Below the pieces are notes generated by a model. It did no database searches. It was not told the origin of the DNA and saw only the letters and a program-made list of their open reading frames with translations. The translations under genes were made by a program, and so were the position numbers. Below, piece after piece: positions 1-9,584 of a stretch of 32,099 bases of DNA. This stretch comes from an uncultured Ignavibacteriales bacterium (lineage in GTDB: Bacteria; Bacteroidota; Ignavibacteria; Ch128b). The stretch lies in NCBI GenBank assembly GCA_937138605.1, contig CAKZPH010000298.1, positions 1 to 32,099 on the forward strand, written 5' to 3'. The stretch's first letter is position 1. Each line of letters begins with the position of its first letter.

Positions 1-392
1 AACTTGGTAAATTTGGACTTTATCTTGGTATAGCTTTTCAGTTACAAGATGATCTTCTGGATTTAACTGGTGAAGTTAAAAAGTTTGGTAAACCTAAAGG
101 AAATGATCTTGTTGAAGGAAAAAAAACTTATATCATTCTAAAAGCATTACAAACCGCACGAGGTAAATATGTAAATGAAATAAGAAAACTTATTGAAAAG
201 AAAGGAATTAAACCTGAGCAAGTTGACGATTTTATAGATATGTTAGAAAATCTCGGTATTTTCGATGATACAAAAAAAGAAATTGATAAGTACTTTAATT
301 TAGCTATGGAAAGTTTACAAAATATTAGTAATAGTAAAAATTTGAATAACTTATATCAATTTGCTCATAAAGTACTTAATCGAGATTTCTAA
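1..392 (+). CDS. Polyprenyl diphosphate synthase, C-terminal fragment (5' end outside window)
   Basis: Open reading frame from nt 3 to TAA at 390-392. Translation LGKFGLYLGIAFQLQDDLLDLTGEVKKFGKPKGNDLVEGKKTYIILKAL contains the second Asp-rich motif (QDDLLD) and GxDLxEGKxT typical of trans-isoprenyl diphosphate synthases. Confidence 0.9.
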   Translation, partial: LGKFGLYLGIAFQLQDDLLDLTGEVKKFGKPKGNDLVEGKKTYIILKALQTARGKYVNEIRKLIEKKGIKPEQVDDFIDMLENLGIFDDTKKEIDKYFNLAMESLQNISNSKNLNNLYQFAHKVLNRDF

Positions 393-395
393 AAA

Positions 396-662
396 ATGAT
401 TGAAAAGGAAGTGACAATTTTAAATAGAGCTGGGTTGCATACCAGACCTGCAGCCACGTTGGTTAAATTAGCCTCTAAATTTAAATCGGACTTTTACTTA
501 ATGCAAGATAACTTAGTAGTAAATGGTAAAAGTATTATTGGTGTAATGACACTTTGCGCGGAGCAGGGGAGCAAGTTAAAACTTCGTTTCGATGGAGAAG
601 ATGAAGAAGAGGCTGCAAAGGAAATAGTTGATTATTTTAACAGGGGATTCGATGAACTTTGA
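396..662 (+). CDS. ptsH: HPr phosphocarrier protein
   Basis: 88 aa; GLHTRPA (His15 site) and NGKSIIGVM (Ser46 region) are HPr signatures. Confidence 0.95.
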   Translation: MIEKEVTILNRAGLHTRPAATLVKLASKFKSDFYLMQDNLVVNGKSIIGVMTLCAEQGSKLKLRFDGEDEEEAAKEIVDYFNRGFDEL

Positions 663-2424
663 TTTAATTGAAAAACTAAAAGATAAAGATACAGTCATAT
701 TAACAGGAATACCTTCGGCGCCAGGGTATGCCATTGGAAAGTGCCTCAAATATGAAAAAGAAAAGTTTGAAGTTTATCCTTCGGTGGTTTTGGATGTAAA
801 TTCAGAGTTAGAAGATTTCCAGAATGCTATTGAAAAATCAAAAAAGGAATTAAGAAAGATTATCGATGAAGCAAAAAAGAAAATTTACGATGATAAAATG
901 GTTTCTATTTTTGAGGCTCAGTTGATGGTGCTCGAAGATCCACAATTAATTGATGCCATCAAAAATGAAATCATCAAAAACAAGCATTCAGCAGATTATT
1001 CCATACATTCAGAATTTTCTAAATATATAGAGCCATTGCAAAAATCAAATGACATATCACATAAAGAAAGAGCAAAGGATATTGAAGACATCAAACTTAG
1101 AATAATTAGAAACCTGAGAAAGAAAAGGTGGGAATCGAAACTCACACAATCTAGAATTATTTTTGCACATGAACTTTCAGCTGCCGATGCACTGCTATTT
1201 GTTCGAAATGAAGTTCTTGCATATGTTGCTGAGGGTGGCTCACTTACTTCTCACGCTGCCTTAATTGCAAGGGCATTAAATATTCCAGCTGTTTTTGGTA
1301 TCGAAAATGTGTTAAACAAAATCTCATCCGAAGATGAAGTTATAGTTGATGGATTTCATGGGTTAGTTATTAAAAATCCTGGTCCTAAATTTATTGAATA
1401 CTATAGAAAAAGAATTATTGAATATGATAAACTGAAAAAAGACTTATCGGAACTTATTAATGTAGAATCGAAAACAAAAGATAATGTAAGAGTCAAATTA
1501 TATGCTAATATGGATTTACTTTCAGAGATTCCTTCTTTAATTGCATTTGGCGCTGAAGGAATTGGTTTATTTCGTACGGAAAATCTATTCTTTGATCTGG
1601 GAGATTTTCCTTCTGAATTAGAACAAACTGAAATTTATTCTTCACTTGCGGAAAAACTTTATCCAAAAATTTTAACAATTAGGACATTCGATCTTGGTGG
1701 AGATAAAATTAATCTCATGAATTATAAAGAGGCCAATCCTTTTCTTGGTTGGAGAGGGATAAGAGTATTACTTGATAATAAACCGATATTGAAGAATCAA
1801 CTAAGAGCAATTCTTAAAGCATCAATTTACAAAAATGTTAGGGTAATGATTCCAATGATTTCCTCGGTTGATGAAATTGTTATGACGAAGGAGGTTTTAG
1901 AAGAAGTTAAAAATGAGTTAAGCATGGAAAAAGTTAGATTTGATGAAAACATTCCTTTCGGTATTATGATTGAAGTTCCATCGATTGTATGTTGTTTGAA
2001 TGAAGTTGCTCAATTAGTTGATTTTGTAAGCGTGGGTACGAATGACTTAACACAATATTTACTTGCTGTCGATAGAGCTAATCAAAAAGTATTTAAACTT
2101 TATCAACAATTTCATCCTTCGGTTTTCCGTACCTTGAAAGTAATATTAAATGATTTAAAGGAAACAAAAATTGAAGTTAGTATTTGTGGAGAATTAGCAT
2201 CTAATTTTATGGCAATACCACTTTTGATTGGCTTAGGCTATCGATATTTAAGTGTGAACGAATATTTACTGCTTCAAATCAAAAAATTAATTTTATCTCT
2301 CGATGCTTCTGAATGTGAAGATTTAGCTAACAAAGTCTTAAATGCCTGCACTCAGGATAAAATCATCACAATAATAAATGAATTCATGCAAAAAATAGAA
2401 GGAATAGACTATGAATCCTTATAA
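652..2424 (+). CDS. ptsI: Phosphoenolpyruvate-protein phosphotransferase (PTS enzyme I)
   Basis: GGSLTSHAALIARALNIPAVFG phosphohistidine domain; GAEGIGLFRTE and SVGTNDLTQYLLAVDR PEP-binding motifs. The ATG at 652, preceded by AGGGG, is preferred over the TTG at 628; overlaps the ptsH 3' end. Confidence 0.95.
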   Translation: MNFDLIEKLKDKDTVILTGIPSAPGYAIGKCLKYEKEKFEVYPSVVLDVNSELEDFQNAIEKSKKELRKIIDEAKKKIYDDKMVSIFEAQLMVLEDPQLIDAIKNEIIKNKHSADYSIHSEFSKYIEPLQKSNDISHKERAKDIEDIKLRIIRNLRKKRWESKLTQSRIIFAHELSAADALLFVRNEVLAYVAEGGSLTSHAALIARALNIPAVFGIENVLNKISSEDEVIVDGFHGLVIKNPGPKFIEYYRKRIIEYDKLKKDLSELINVESKTKDNVRVKLYANMDLLSEIPSLIAFGAEGIGLFRTENLFFDLGDFPSELEQTEIYSSLAEKLYPKILTIRTFDLGGDKINLMNYKEANPFLGWRGIRVLLDNKPILKNQLRAILKASIYKNVRVMIPMISSVDEIVMTKEVLEEVKNELSMEKVRFDENIPFGIMIEVPSIVCCLNEVAQLVDFVSVGTNDLTQYLLAVDRANQKVFKLYQQFHPSVFRTLKVILNDLKETKIEVSICGELASNFMAIPLLIGLGYRYLSVNEYLLLQIKKLILSLDASECEDLANKVLNACTQDKIITIINEFMQKIEGIDYESL

Positions 2425-3439
2425 AGAATTCGATTCTGGCGACATGTATCTTGTTCTTAAGGATTATCATAAACAAGTAAAACATATCATTAATTCAAAG
2501 ATTGAGATTGAAAAAAAATTGTATTCTTCAATCAATAAAATTGTCGTCACTGGACTTGGAGGTTCAGCCATTTCAGGTGATGTTGTTTACACTTTATTTT
2601 ACGACCAAATAACAGTGCCTTATTTTGTTAACCGAAACTATGATCTACCAAATTTCATTGACGATAAAACGCTCGTTATAGCATGCAGTTACTCAGGAAA
2701 TACGGAAGAAACACTTTCAGCATTTCATAATGCTATTTCTAAAAATTGCAAGGTTATTACTCTTAGTTCCGGTGGAAAGTTGAAAGATATGGCGAATGAA
2801 CTCGGTGTACCCCATTTCAGTGTTCCTTCAGGTTATCAACCAAGATGTGCAATTGGATTAATGCTTACAACTCTCATAAGAATTTTTGAAAAGCTAGAAT
2901 TATACCGTCTTTCGGAGGATTTCTATTCTGAGGTACTAAACTTGTGGTCCAGAAAATCTAATGAATATGCTCACGCAGAAAGTAAACCGTATGATCTTGC
3001 CACCAGATTATTGGGGCGATTTCCAGTGATTCATTCAACTGAACTATTACAATCAATTAACGTAAGGTTTCGTAGTCAACTCGCAGAAAATTCTAAAGTT
3101 TTATCCTACAGTGGGTTTATTCCAGAACTTAATCATAACGAAATCATTGCTTGGGAAAAGTACGACGAAAAATTTTTACCTGCTATTCTTATTCAAATCA
3201 TTGACGAAAATGATCATCAAAGAAACAAATTAAGATTTTCCATAACACGTGAAATACTGAGTGAAGTGAAACTGGAAAATATTGTTTTACAAAGCACTGA
3301 AAAAAGTTATCACTTACGAATCTTCGACTTGATTTATTTTGTTGACTGGGTTAGTTTTTACCTGGCCGTTATGAGGAAAATTGATCCAACACCAATTAAA
3401 AATATCAATGTGCTTAAAGAAACTTTGTCGAAAAATTGA
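2411..3439 (+). CDS. SIS-domain sugar-phosphate isomerase, bifunctional phosphoglucose/phosphomannose isomerase-like
   Basis: GLGGSAISGDV and SYSGNTEETLSAF SIS motifs; C-terminal region resembles the archaeal-type bifunctional PGI/PMI family. Confidence 0.85.
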   Translation: MNPYKEFDSGDMYLVLKDYHKQVKHIINSKIEIEKKLYSSINKIVVTGLGGSAISGDVVYTLFYDQITVPYFVNRNYDLPNFIDDKTLVIACSYSGNTEETLSAFHNAISKNCKVITLSSGGKLKDMANELGVPHFSVPSGYQPRCAIGLMLTTLIRIFEKLELYRLSEDFYSEVLNLWSRKSNEYAHAESKPYDLATRLLGRFPVIHSTELLQSINVRFRSQLAENSKVLSYSGFIPELNHNEIIAWEKYDEKFLPAILIQIIDENDHQRNKLRFSITREILSEVKLENIVLQSTEKSYHLRIFDLIYFVDWVSFYLAVMRKIDPTPIKNINVLKETLSKN

Positions 3440-6254
3440 TTTACTTATTCTTTTCCTTCTCCTCATTTTTTCAGAAGGACAGGCTCAATTTACATATTTT
3501 GGAAAGAATAAAGTTCATTACGAAAAGTTTAACTGGTTCGTTCTAAAGACTGAACATTTTGACATCTATTACTATCCAGAAATTACCGAGATTGCTGAGA
3601 TTGGGGCTTTAATAGCGGAAGAAGGTTATAATGAGTTGAAAGTAAAATTTAATCACCAAATACTATATCGAATTCCACTTATCTTTTACAATACTCATAT
3701 CCATTTTCAGCAAACTAACACCATTCCGGGACTTCTTCCTGAGGGTGTAGGAGGATTTTTTGAGTTTATTAAAGGTCGTGTCGTAATTCCGTTTGAGGGT
3801 TCGATTGAGAAATTTCGTCATGTCATTAAGCATGAACTGGTTCATGTTTTTATGTTAAACAAAATAAGAAGAATACAACAAGATTTTAGATTAACTTCAG
3901 AAACACTACCACCACTTTGGTTTGTTGAAGGACTAGCTGAATATTGGTCTACAGACTGGGATTCCCAAGCTGAAATGATTCTAAGAGATGCTGTTTTAAA
4001 TGGTTATGCAGTTGGATTAAATGAAATAGATAAGGTTTCCGGAACTTACTTAATGTACAAATTAGGACAATTGCTGATGCATTACATTTCAAAAACATAT
4101 GGCGAACATAAGATACTGATGTTAATGGAAAACTCATGGAAATCATCAAACTTTGAGGATGTCTGGAAATATACGTTTGGTGTAGACTATAAAGAATTTG
4201 ATCGAGATTGGTTGTATTATCTCAAGAAAAGATATTATCCCATTATTTCTGATAGAGATTTACCCGGGTATTCAGTTAATAAATTGACAAATTCCGGATT
4301 TAATTTCAGTCCTGTTTTTTACGAAAAGAAAAATGAATCCTCAATTTACTATTTAGGTAATATTCGAGGTTATACTTCAATCTATCGAATTCCTTTTGTC
4401 AAAGAAGGTGAAAGAAAATTCTCCGAACCACAACTTGTACTTCAAGGTGAAAGCTCAGATGAATTTGAATCATTACATCTTTTTAGAACCAGTTTTGGTA
4501 TTTCAAGAGATGGGAGAATAGTCTTTACTTCCAAATCCAAAGGTCGAGATAAGATATACATTTTTGATATCAATCAAAACAAAATTACTTTAAAGCTTTC
4601 TTTTGATGAGATTACAAGCATATCCAATCCTTCATTTTCACACGACGGTAAGAAAATAACTTTTTCGGCCATTGATAATAAAGGTTACAGCGATATTTAT
4701 GTTTATGAATTTAATCGTTCTAAGTTAATTCGATTAACAAACGATCTTTATGATGATAAGACGCCCGCTTTTTCGCCAGATGACAATATAATAGTTTTTA
4801 CATCAGACCGGATGATTTTCAATGGTAAAACCTTCTATAATCTTTTTTCAATCAAAGTTGATAACTTTGAACTTACTCCAATCACAGCTTTGAATCAAAA
4901 TTTTTCTTATCCCAAGTTTACAAGTTCTAAAATTTTATTTACTTGCGACTATGATAACGTGAATAACATTTGGTCACTTGATTTTAATACTGATGGTAAT
5001 GGCAATTTTATTTTTGACGACAAAATGAAAAAAGTAACCAACTTTTCCACCTCAACTTTCGATCCTTTCATTATTAACGATACAACATTAATCTTTTCAG
5101 CCTTTGAAAAATTTAGCTTTCAGATTTTTTCTATCAACAATTTCATATCTATGATGGATTCTATTAACTACTATGTATTAACTAAAATTGGCGGAATGAA
5201 ACTTCACTGGTTTGTTTCTAAAATTGATGGTATCAGGATTAAAGAACGATATAAATACGAAAGAGAGTACACGTTAGATTTTGCTCAAAGTCAAATTTCC
5301 ACCAATCCTGTTTATGGAACAACAGGAGGTGCAATTTTCGCAGTCAGTGACTTGTTAAGTGATGAATATTATCAATTTTTAGTTTTCAATACTGCTCAAT
5401 CGCGTGATGAAATTTTGAAAAGCTTTAATGTATTGATATCTCGAATTTCATTGGCGCAAAAGACAAATTTTGCTTACGGTGTATATCACTTCTCTGGTAG
5501 AAGATATGATATTAGAGACTCTGACGAATATTTTTACGAAAGAAGTTTTGGTGTTTACTTTGCGTTGAGTTATCCGTTTTCATTTTTCCGTCGCTTGGAA
5601 GCTAGCGTAATGCTTGGAAATTCAAATAAGGAAGTCTTCTATTCTTTCAAAAATCGCAAAGCACTTTTACTGACCAATACCATCTCTTACATTTTTGATA
5701 ATAGCCTCTGGGCATCCACCGGACCAATTGATGGCTCGAGACTTTTAATCCTTCTTGGCCAAACTAATGATATAAAATTTTCAAACGTTAATTACTATAG
5801 TTTTATGCTTGATTATCGTAATTATTTACGACTGGGAATGAAGAGTGCATTTGCTTCTCGCTTTCAGTTGTTTATTAATGAAGGAAAGGAAGCACGACGA
5901 TTTTTTATGGGAGGTAACTGGGATTTGCGAGGTTATCCAAGATGGTCTATCAAAGGAGAAAAATTATGGTTGTCTTCTTTCGAATTTCGATTTCCTTTGA
6001 TTGATCAAATATCTTTAAAATTCCCATTTTTAACGGTTAATCTATATGAATTCCGTGGAGCAACATTTTTTGATATAGGAAATGCATGGGATGTAAAATA
6101 CAAAGAAACTCTTGGTAGCATCGGTTTTGGATTAAGAATGAATTTGTTTGGCGTGCTTGTTTTACGGTACGATATTGGTAAACGAATAGAGGATAGCTTC
6201 AGAAGATTACAAGATAGAATGTTTTATCAGTTTTTCTTCGGATGGGATTTCTAA
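3408..6254 (+). CDS. Peptidase MA-like gluzincin + TolB-like (PD40) beta-propeller + Omp85/surface-antigen-like C-terminal barrel
   Basis: ATG at 3408 gives a signal peptide (LLILFLLLIFSEGQAQ). HELVH at 3831-3845 with WFVEGLAEYWS downstream; PD40-like repeats (FSHDGKKITFSA, FSPDDNIIVFTSDR); FFMGGNWDLRGY near 5900-5935 resembles the Omp85 L6 motif; C-terminal Phe as in a barrel beta-signal. Confidence 0.8.
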   Translation: MCLKKLCRKIDLLILFLLLIFSEGQAQFTYFGKNKVHYEKFNWFVLKTEHFDIYYYPEITEIAEIGALIAEEGYNELKVKFNHQILYRIPLIFYNTHIHFQQTNTIPGLLPEGVGGFFEFIKGRVVIPFEGSIEKFRHVIKHELVHVFMLNKIRRIQQDFRLTSETLPPLWFVEGLAEYWSTDWDSQAEMILRDAVLNGYAVGLNEIDKVSGTYLMYKLGQLLMHYISKTYGEHKILMLMENSWKSSNFEDVWKYTFGVDYKEFDRDWLYYLKKRYYPIISDRDLPGYSVNKLTNSGFNFSPVFYEKKNESSIYYLGNIRGYTSIYRIPFVKEGERKFSEPQLVLQGESSDEFESLHLFRTSFGISRDGRIVFTSKSKGRDKIYIFDINQNKITLKLSFDEITSISNPSFSHDGKKITFSAIDNKGYSDIYVYEFNRSKLIRLTNDLYDDKTPAFSPDDNIIVFTSDRMIFNGKTFYNLFSIKVDNFELTPITALNQNFSYPKFTSSKILFTCDYDNVNNIWSLDFNTDGNGNFIFDDKMKKVTNFSTSTFDPFIINDTTLIFSAFEKFSFQIFSINNFISMMDSINYYVLTKIGGMKLHWFVSKIDGIRIKERYKYEREYTLDFAQSQISTNPVYGTTGGAIFAVSDLLSDEYYQFLVFNTAQSRDEILKSFNVLISRISLAQKTNFAYGVYHFSGRRYDIRDSDEYFYERSFGVYFALSYPFSFFRRLEASVMLGNSNKEVFYSFKNRKALLLTNTISYIFDNSLWASTGPIDGSRLLILLGQTNDIKFSNVNYYSFMLDYRNYLRLGMKSAFASRFQLFINEGKEARRFFMGGNWDLRGYPRWSIKGEKLWLSSFEFRFPLIDQISLKFPFLTVNLYEFRGATFFDIGNAWDVKYKETLGSIGFGLRMNLFGVLVLRYDIGKRIEDSFRRLQDRMFYQFFFGWDF

Positions 6255-7411
6255 TGTTATGTAATAAATGTTTTCGTTATAAGAGCCTGATCTCGTTTTC
6301 AATAATGACATTAATATTTTTTATATCCTGCACGAAAAAGATCCAGATAGAAAAATATTTGGAACCTGAAAATAAGTGGCAGTCTTTTGGATATGATTCT
6401 TCAAGAAATTTTTACATACGAAGCGATCTTAAATTACCACTTAAACAGAAGTGGGAAGTAGAGTTAGAAGCTGGTATCAGTCATTCTTCCATTACATCAA
6501 TCTCGAATTTTGTGTGTGTCGCTGATCTTAAAGGTAACGTATATTTTCTTAATCCTGAAATTGGTAGAATTCTAAGCAAAATTTCATTAAAGCAACCAAT
6601 TCTTACAAGTGTAATAGTCAGGGAAAGAGATTTAATTATTTCACTTGCTGAGACTAAAAACAAAAAATCTCAGCTTGTTCTTTACGACTTGTTAAACGGT
6701 AAGGTAAAAAAAACCTTTGAGGTTGAAGGTTCAATAGAACGAGAGCTTGTTTTACACAAAGATTTTCTTATTGCTACTACTACAAGTGGCAGAATTTATT
6801 CATTAAAGTATGACTTAAACAAAATTTGGGAAATTCAACTCAATGAAGAATTAAATTGTCATCCTGCTTCTTCTAATAATTTATTTGTTACGGTTTCATT
6901 AAAAGGAAATTTGTTTTTAGTTGATATGATGATAGGTAAAGTTTTAAAAAAGATAAAAATTAGCTCAGGAGTTAATTCAGGTATTTCGATAAGTAATAAT
7001 TTAATTTATTTTGGAAATTCGGATGGTAATTTCTATTGTTTCACACTTGATGGATCAAAAGTTTGGCAAGAAAAATTAAAGGCAAGTGTTAAAGCAATTC
7101 CTTCAATTGACGATTCAAGTGTTTTCATCGGTGATTTGCTTGGTAATGTTTATGCTTTTGATAATAAAACAGGTAAGAAAAAATGGGAAACTTCATTTGG
7201 TGGTATGATTAACAACTCAATTCTGGTATTGAATAATCAACTAATCGTTCCTGATTCAAAGGGATTTATTTATGTTTTGGAAAAGTTAGATGGGGGATTG
7301 GTTCAAAAAATTGAATTAAAGGGTAGAGTCAAATTCTCTCCCGTTTTAGTAAAAAACAAAGTATTTATCGGTTACGATGATAAAAAGATCGCTGCTTATG
7401 AGAATGATTAA
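6242..7411 (+). CDS. BamB-like PQQ-repeat beta-propeller lipoprotein
   Basis: Lipobox-like FFISC near the N-terminus; repeated blades such as VFIGDLLGNVYAFDNKTGKKKWETSFGG and IYFGNSDGNFYCFTLDGSKVWQEKL. Confidence 0.8.
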   Translation: MGFLMLCNKCFRYKSLISFSIMTLIFFISCTKKIQIEKYLEPENKWQSFGYDSSRNFYIRSDLKLPLKQKWEVELEAGISHSSITSISNFVCVADLKGNVYFLNPEIGRILSKISLKQPILTSVIVRERDLIISLAETKNKKSQLVLYDLLNGKVKKTFEVEGSIERELVLHKDFLIATTTSGRIYSLKYDLNKIWEIQLNEELNCHPASSNNLFVTVSLKGNLFLVDMMIGKVLKKIKISSGVNSGISISNNLIYFGNSDGNFYCFTLDGSKVWQEKLKASVKAIPSIDDSSVFIGDLLGNVYAFDNKTGKKKWETSFGGMINNSILVLNNQLIVPDSKGFIYVLEKLDGGLVQKIELKGRVKFSPVLVKNKVFIGYDDKKIAAYEND

Positions 7412-8102
7412 GTTGAAATACATTTTACTCTGGATACTTACGTATTCATACATGAGCGCTCAAAATGATTATGTGCGATTACAGGTCAAACTTGATAATG
7501 ATTATGGCATTTTTATAAATCAATACTTTTTAGGTGAATCAAAATTACTTGACACAAATCTTAAATCAGGTATTTATGAAATTAAATTAGTACGAATTAG
7601 TGACTTTTCATTATTAAAAAAGAAGATAAATTTTGATAGGGATTCAAAAATTGAAATAAAAAGTCTTCGCTCAATTCTAATTTCGACAAGTCCTGTAAAC
7701 GCTCATGTGTATGTTGATTCAATTTTTTATGGTTATACTCCACTCAAGATTTTATTTAATTCGTCAGATCAAAAAATTGAAATACAAAAAAACGGTTTTA
7801 AACCAGTATCACTAAATACATCTGAGATCAACCAAGATTTTTTAGATATAAGTATGGAACCTGAATATAGTTTGAAGAAGCCAAATTCAAGTTTTTATAA
7901 GTTTCTTACTTTGGGCTCAATGATTTTAAGTGGAATAATTTCTGTTCAATTCAAAAACAAAGCCAATAAACTTTACGAGGAATCAAAAATAAATCCAGAT
8001 TTAATGAAAAAAGTCCGAAAATACGATACCATTTCAGCTATATTTTCCATCAGCTTGCAAATTAATTTTGGTATTTTTACATATTTGATTTTAACGGAAT
8101 AG
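7398..8102 (+). CDS. PEGA-domain exported protein
   Basis: Signal peptide (ILLWILTYSYMSAQ) and PEGA-like STSPVNAHVYVDSIFYGYTPLKI...IEIQKNGFKP. Confidence 0.65.
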   Translation: MRMIKLKYILLWILTYSYMSAQNDYVRLQVKLDNDYGIFINQYFLGESKLLDTNLKSGIYEIKLVRISDFSLLKKKINFDRDSKIEIKSLRSILISTSPVNAHVYVDSIFYGYTPLKILFNSSDQKIEIQKNGFKPVSLNTSEINQDFLDISMEPEYSLKKPNSSFYKFLTLGSMILSGIISVQFKNKANKLYEESKINPDLMKKVRKYDTISAIFSISLQINFGIFTYLILTE

Positions 8103-8112
8103 TCAAAAATAA

Positions 8113-8685
8113 ATGAGGAAAAGAATGAAACAGCTAATCTTTTTGATCTCTGTCGTAACTCTTGTTTCAATTTTAGTTAGTTGTTCAAAAAATGATGAAG
8201 AAGATTTGTTCAAAACAGCAAAGGAGGATTTACAAAATCAAAATTTGGAAGGGGCAAAAAATAATTTAGAAAAACTTGTTAATAAAAATCCCTATTCTGA
8301 ATTTGCACCTGAGGCATTTTTTATCCTGGGTCAAATTTATCAATCAATGGAAACAGATTCAATTCACCGAATTGAATACAATAAAATTGCAATTGATTAT
8401 TACAATCAATTAATCAATAACTTTCCCAACCACGAAAAAGCTCCCGAAGCACTTTTCATGGTTGCCTTTATTAATGCAGAAATTTTCAAAGATTATAACA
8501 CGGCGGGATTGAATTATAGAAAGTTTTTGAAAATGTATCCAACACACGAACTTGCCGAATCTGCGAGATTGGAACTCGAATTTTTAGGAAAATCACCAGA
8601 GGAAATATTAAAACTTCATGGCATTGGTGATGAAAGCAAAGCAAGTAAATTGAAATCAATGAAAACAAAAGCTACGAATAAATGA
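8113..8685 (+). CDS. TPR lipoprotein, BamD-like outer membrane assembly factor
   Basis: Lipobox-like SILVSC; tandem TPR-like helices with BamD/YfiO features (NPYSEFAPEAFFILGQIYQ, YYNQLINNFPNHEKAPEALFMVAFI). An ATG at 8125 is an alternative start. Confidence 0.7.
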   Translation: MRKRMKQLIFLISVVTLVSILVSCSKNDEEDLFKTAKEDLQNQNLEGAKNNLEKLVNKNPYSEFAPEAFFILGQIYQSMETDSIHRIEYNKIAIDYYNQLINNFPNHEKAPEALFMVAFINAEIFKDYNTAGLNYRKFLKMYPTHELAESARLELEFLGKSPEEILKLHGIGDESKASKLKSMKTKATNK

Positions 8686-9584
8686 AAATCAGAACAGATT
8701 ATAGAGAATTACTTTCACCTGAAATTATTTCAAAAATTGCACGACTTGATTTAAGAGCAAGATTTATTGTAGAAGGGTTTATGATTGGGCTTCACAAAAG
8801 TCCATATCACGGATTCAGTGTGGAGTTTTCAGAACACAGGCAATATATCCCGGGTGATGATGTTTCCAAAATTGATTGGAAAGTTTTTGCTCGAACGGAT
8901 AAATTTTTTATCAAGCAATACGAAGAAGAGACTAATCTAAAAAGCTACATTTTAATTGACATAAGTAACTCAATGTCCTATACCAGTAAAATAATTACAA
9001 AATTCCAGTATGCAATAACCTTGGGTTCAGTTTTGGCGTATTTATTATTCGATCAAAATGATTCAGTTGGACTAGTACTTTATTCTGATAAAATTGAACA
9101 TCTCATCGAATCACGTGCGTCAAAATCGAATTTGAAAGAAATTTTCAAAACACTCGCTACCTGCAGTACAAAAGGTAGAACCGATATATCTACTTGTCTT
9201 GACGTAATTGCCGATAAAATCAAGAAAAGAGGATTGATAATTATTATTTCCGATTTTTTTGATAGTCTTGATAACATAATTGCATCTATTAAAAAATTTA
9301 AGTCTAAACAAAATGAAATTATTGCATTTCAAATTCTCGATGAGCAGGAGATTAAATTTGATTTTACAAGTGATTTCATTTTCAAAGATCTTGAGTCCAG
9401 TGAAGAATTAATCACTCAACCGATGCAAATAAGAGGTTCTTATAATCAACTTGTAAAAGATTTCCTTGAGGAGCTAAATCGAACTTTGCTAGATAATAAG
9501 GTCGACTATAATTTAATAAAAACGACGGACTCGTTCGATAAGGCACTACTTGAGTTTTTAAAGAAAAGGAAAAGATTACATTAA
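8682..9584 (+). CDS. DUF58 family (vWA-like) protein
   Basis: EHRQYIPGDDVSKIDWKVFARTDKFFIKQYEEE is the DUF58 signature; MIDAS-like DISNSMS; 4-nt ATGA overlap with the upstream gene. Confidence 0.9.
   Translation: MKIRTDYRELLSPEIISKIARLDLRARFIVEGFMIGLHKSPYHGFSVEFSEHRQYIPGDDVSKIDWKVFARTDKFFIKQYEEETNLKSYILIDISNSMSYTSKIITKFQYAITLGSVLAYLLFDQNDSVGLVLYSDKIEHLIESRASKSNLKEIFKTLATCSTKGRTDISTCLDVIADKIKKRGLIIIISDFFDSLDNIIASIKKFKSKQNEIIAFQILDEQEIKFDFTSDFIFKDLESSEELITQPMQIRGSYNQLVKDFLEELNRTLLDNKVDYNLIKTTDSFDKALLEFLKKRKRLH

Noticed and set aside
3663-4149. Small minus-strand ORFs (60 and 66 aa) within the peptidase domain region
   Set aside because: Antisense shadow ORFs without SD or motif support.
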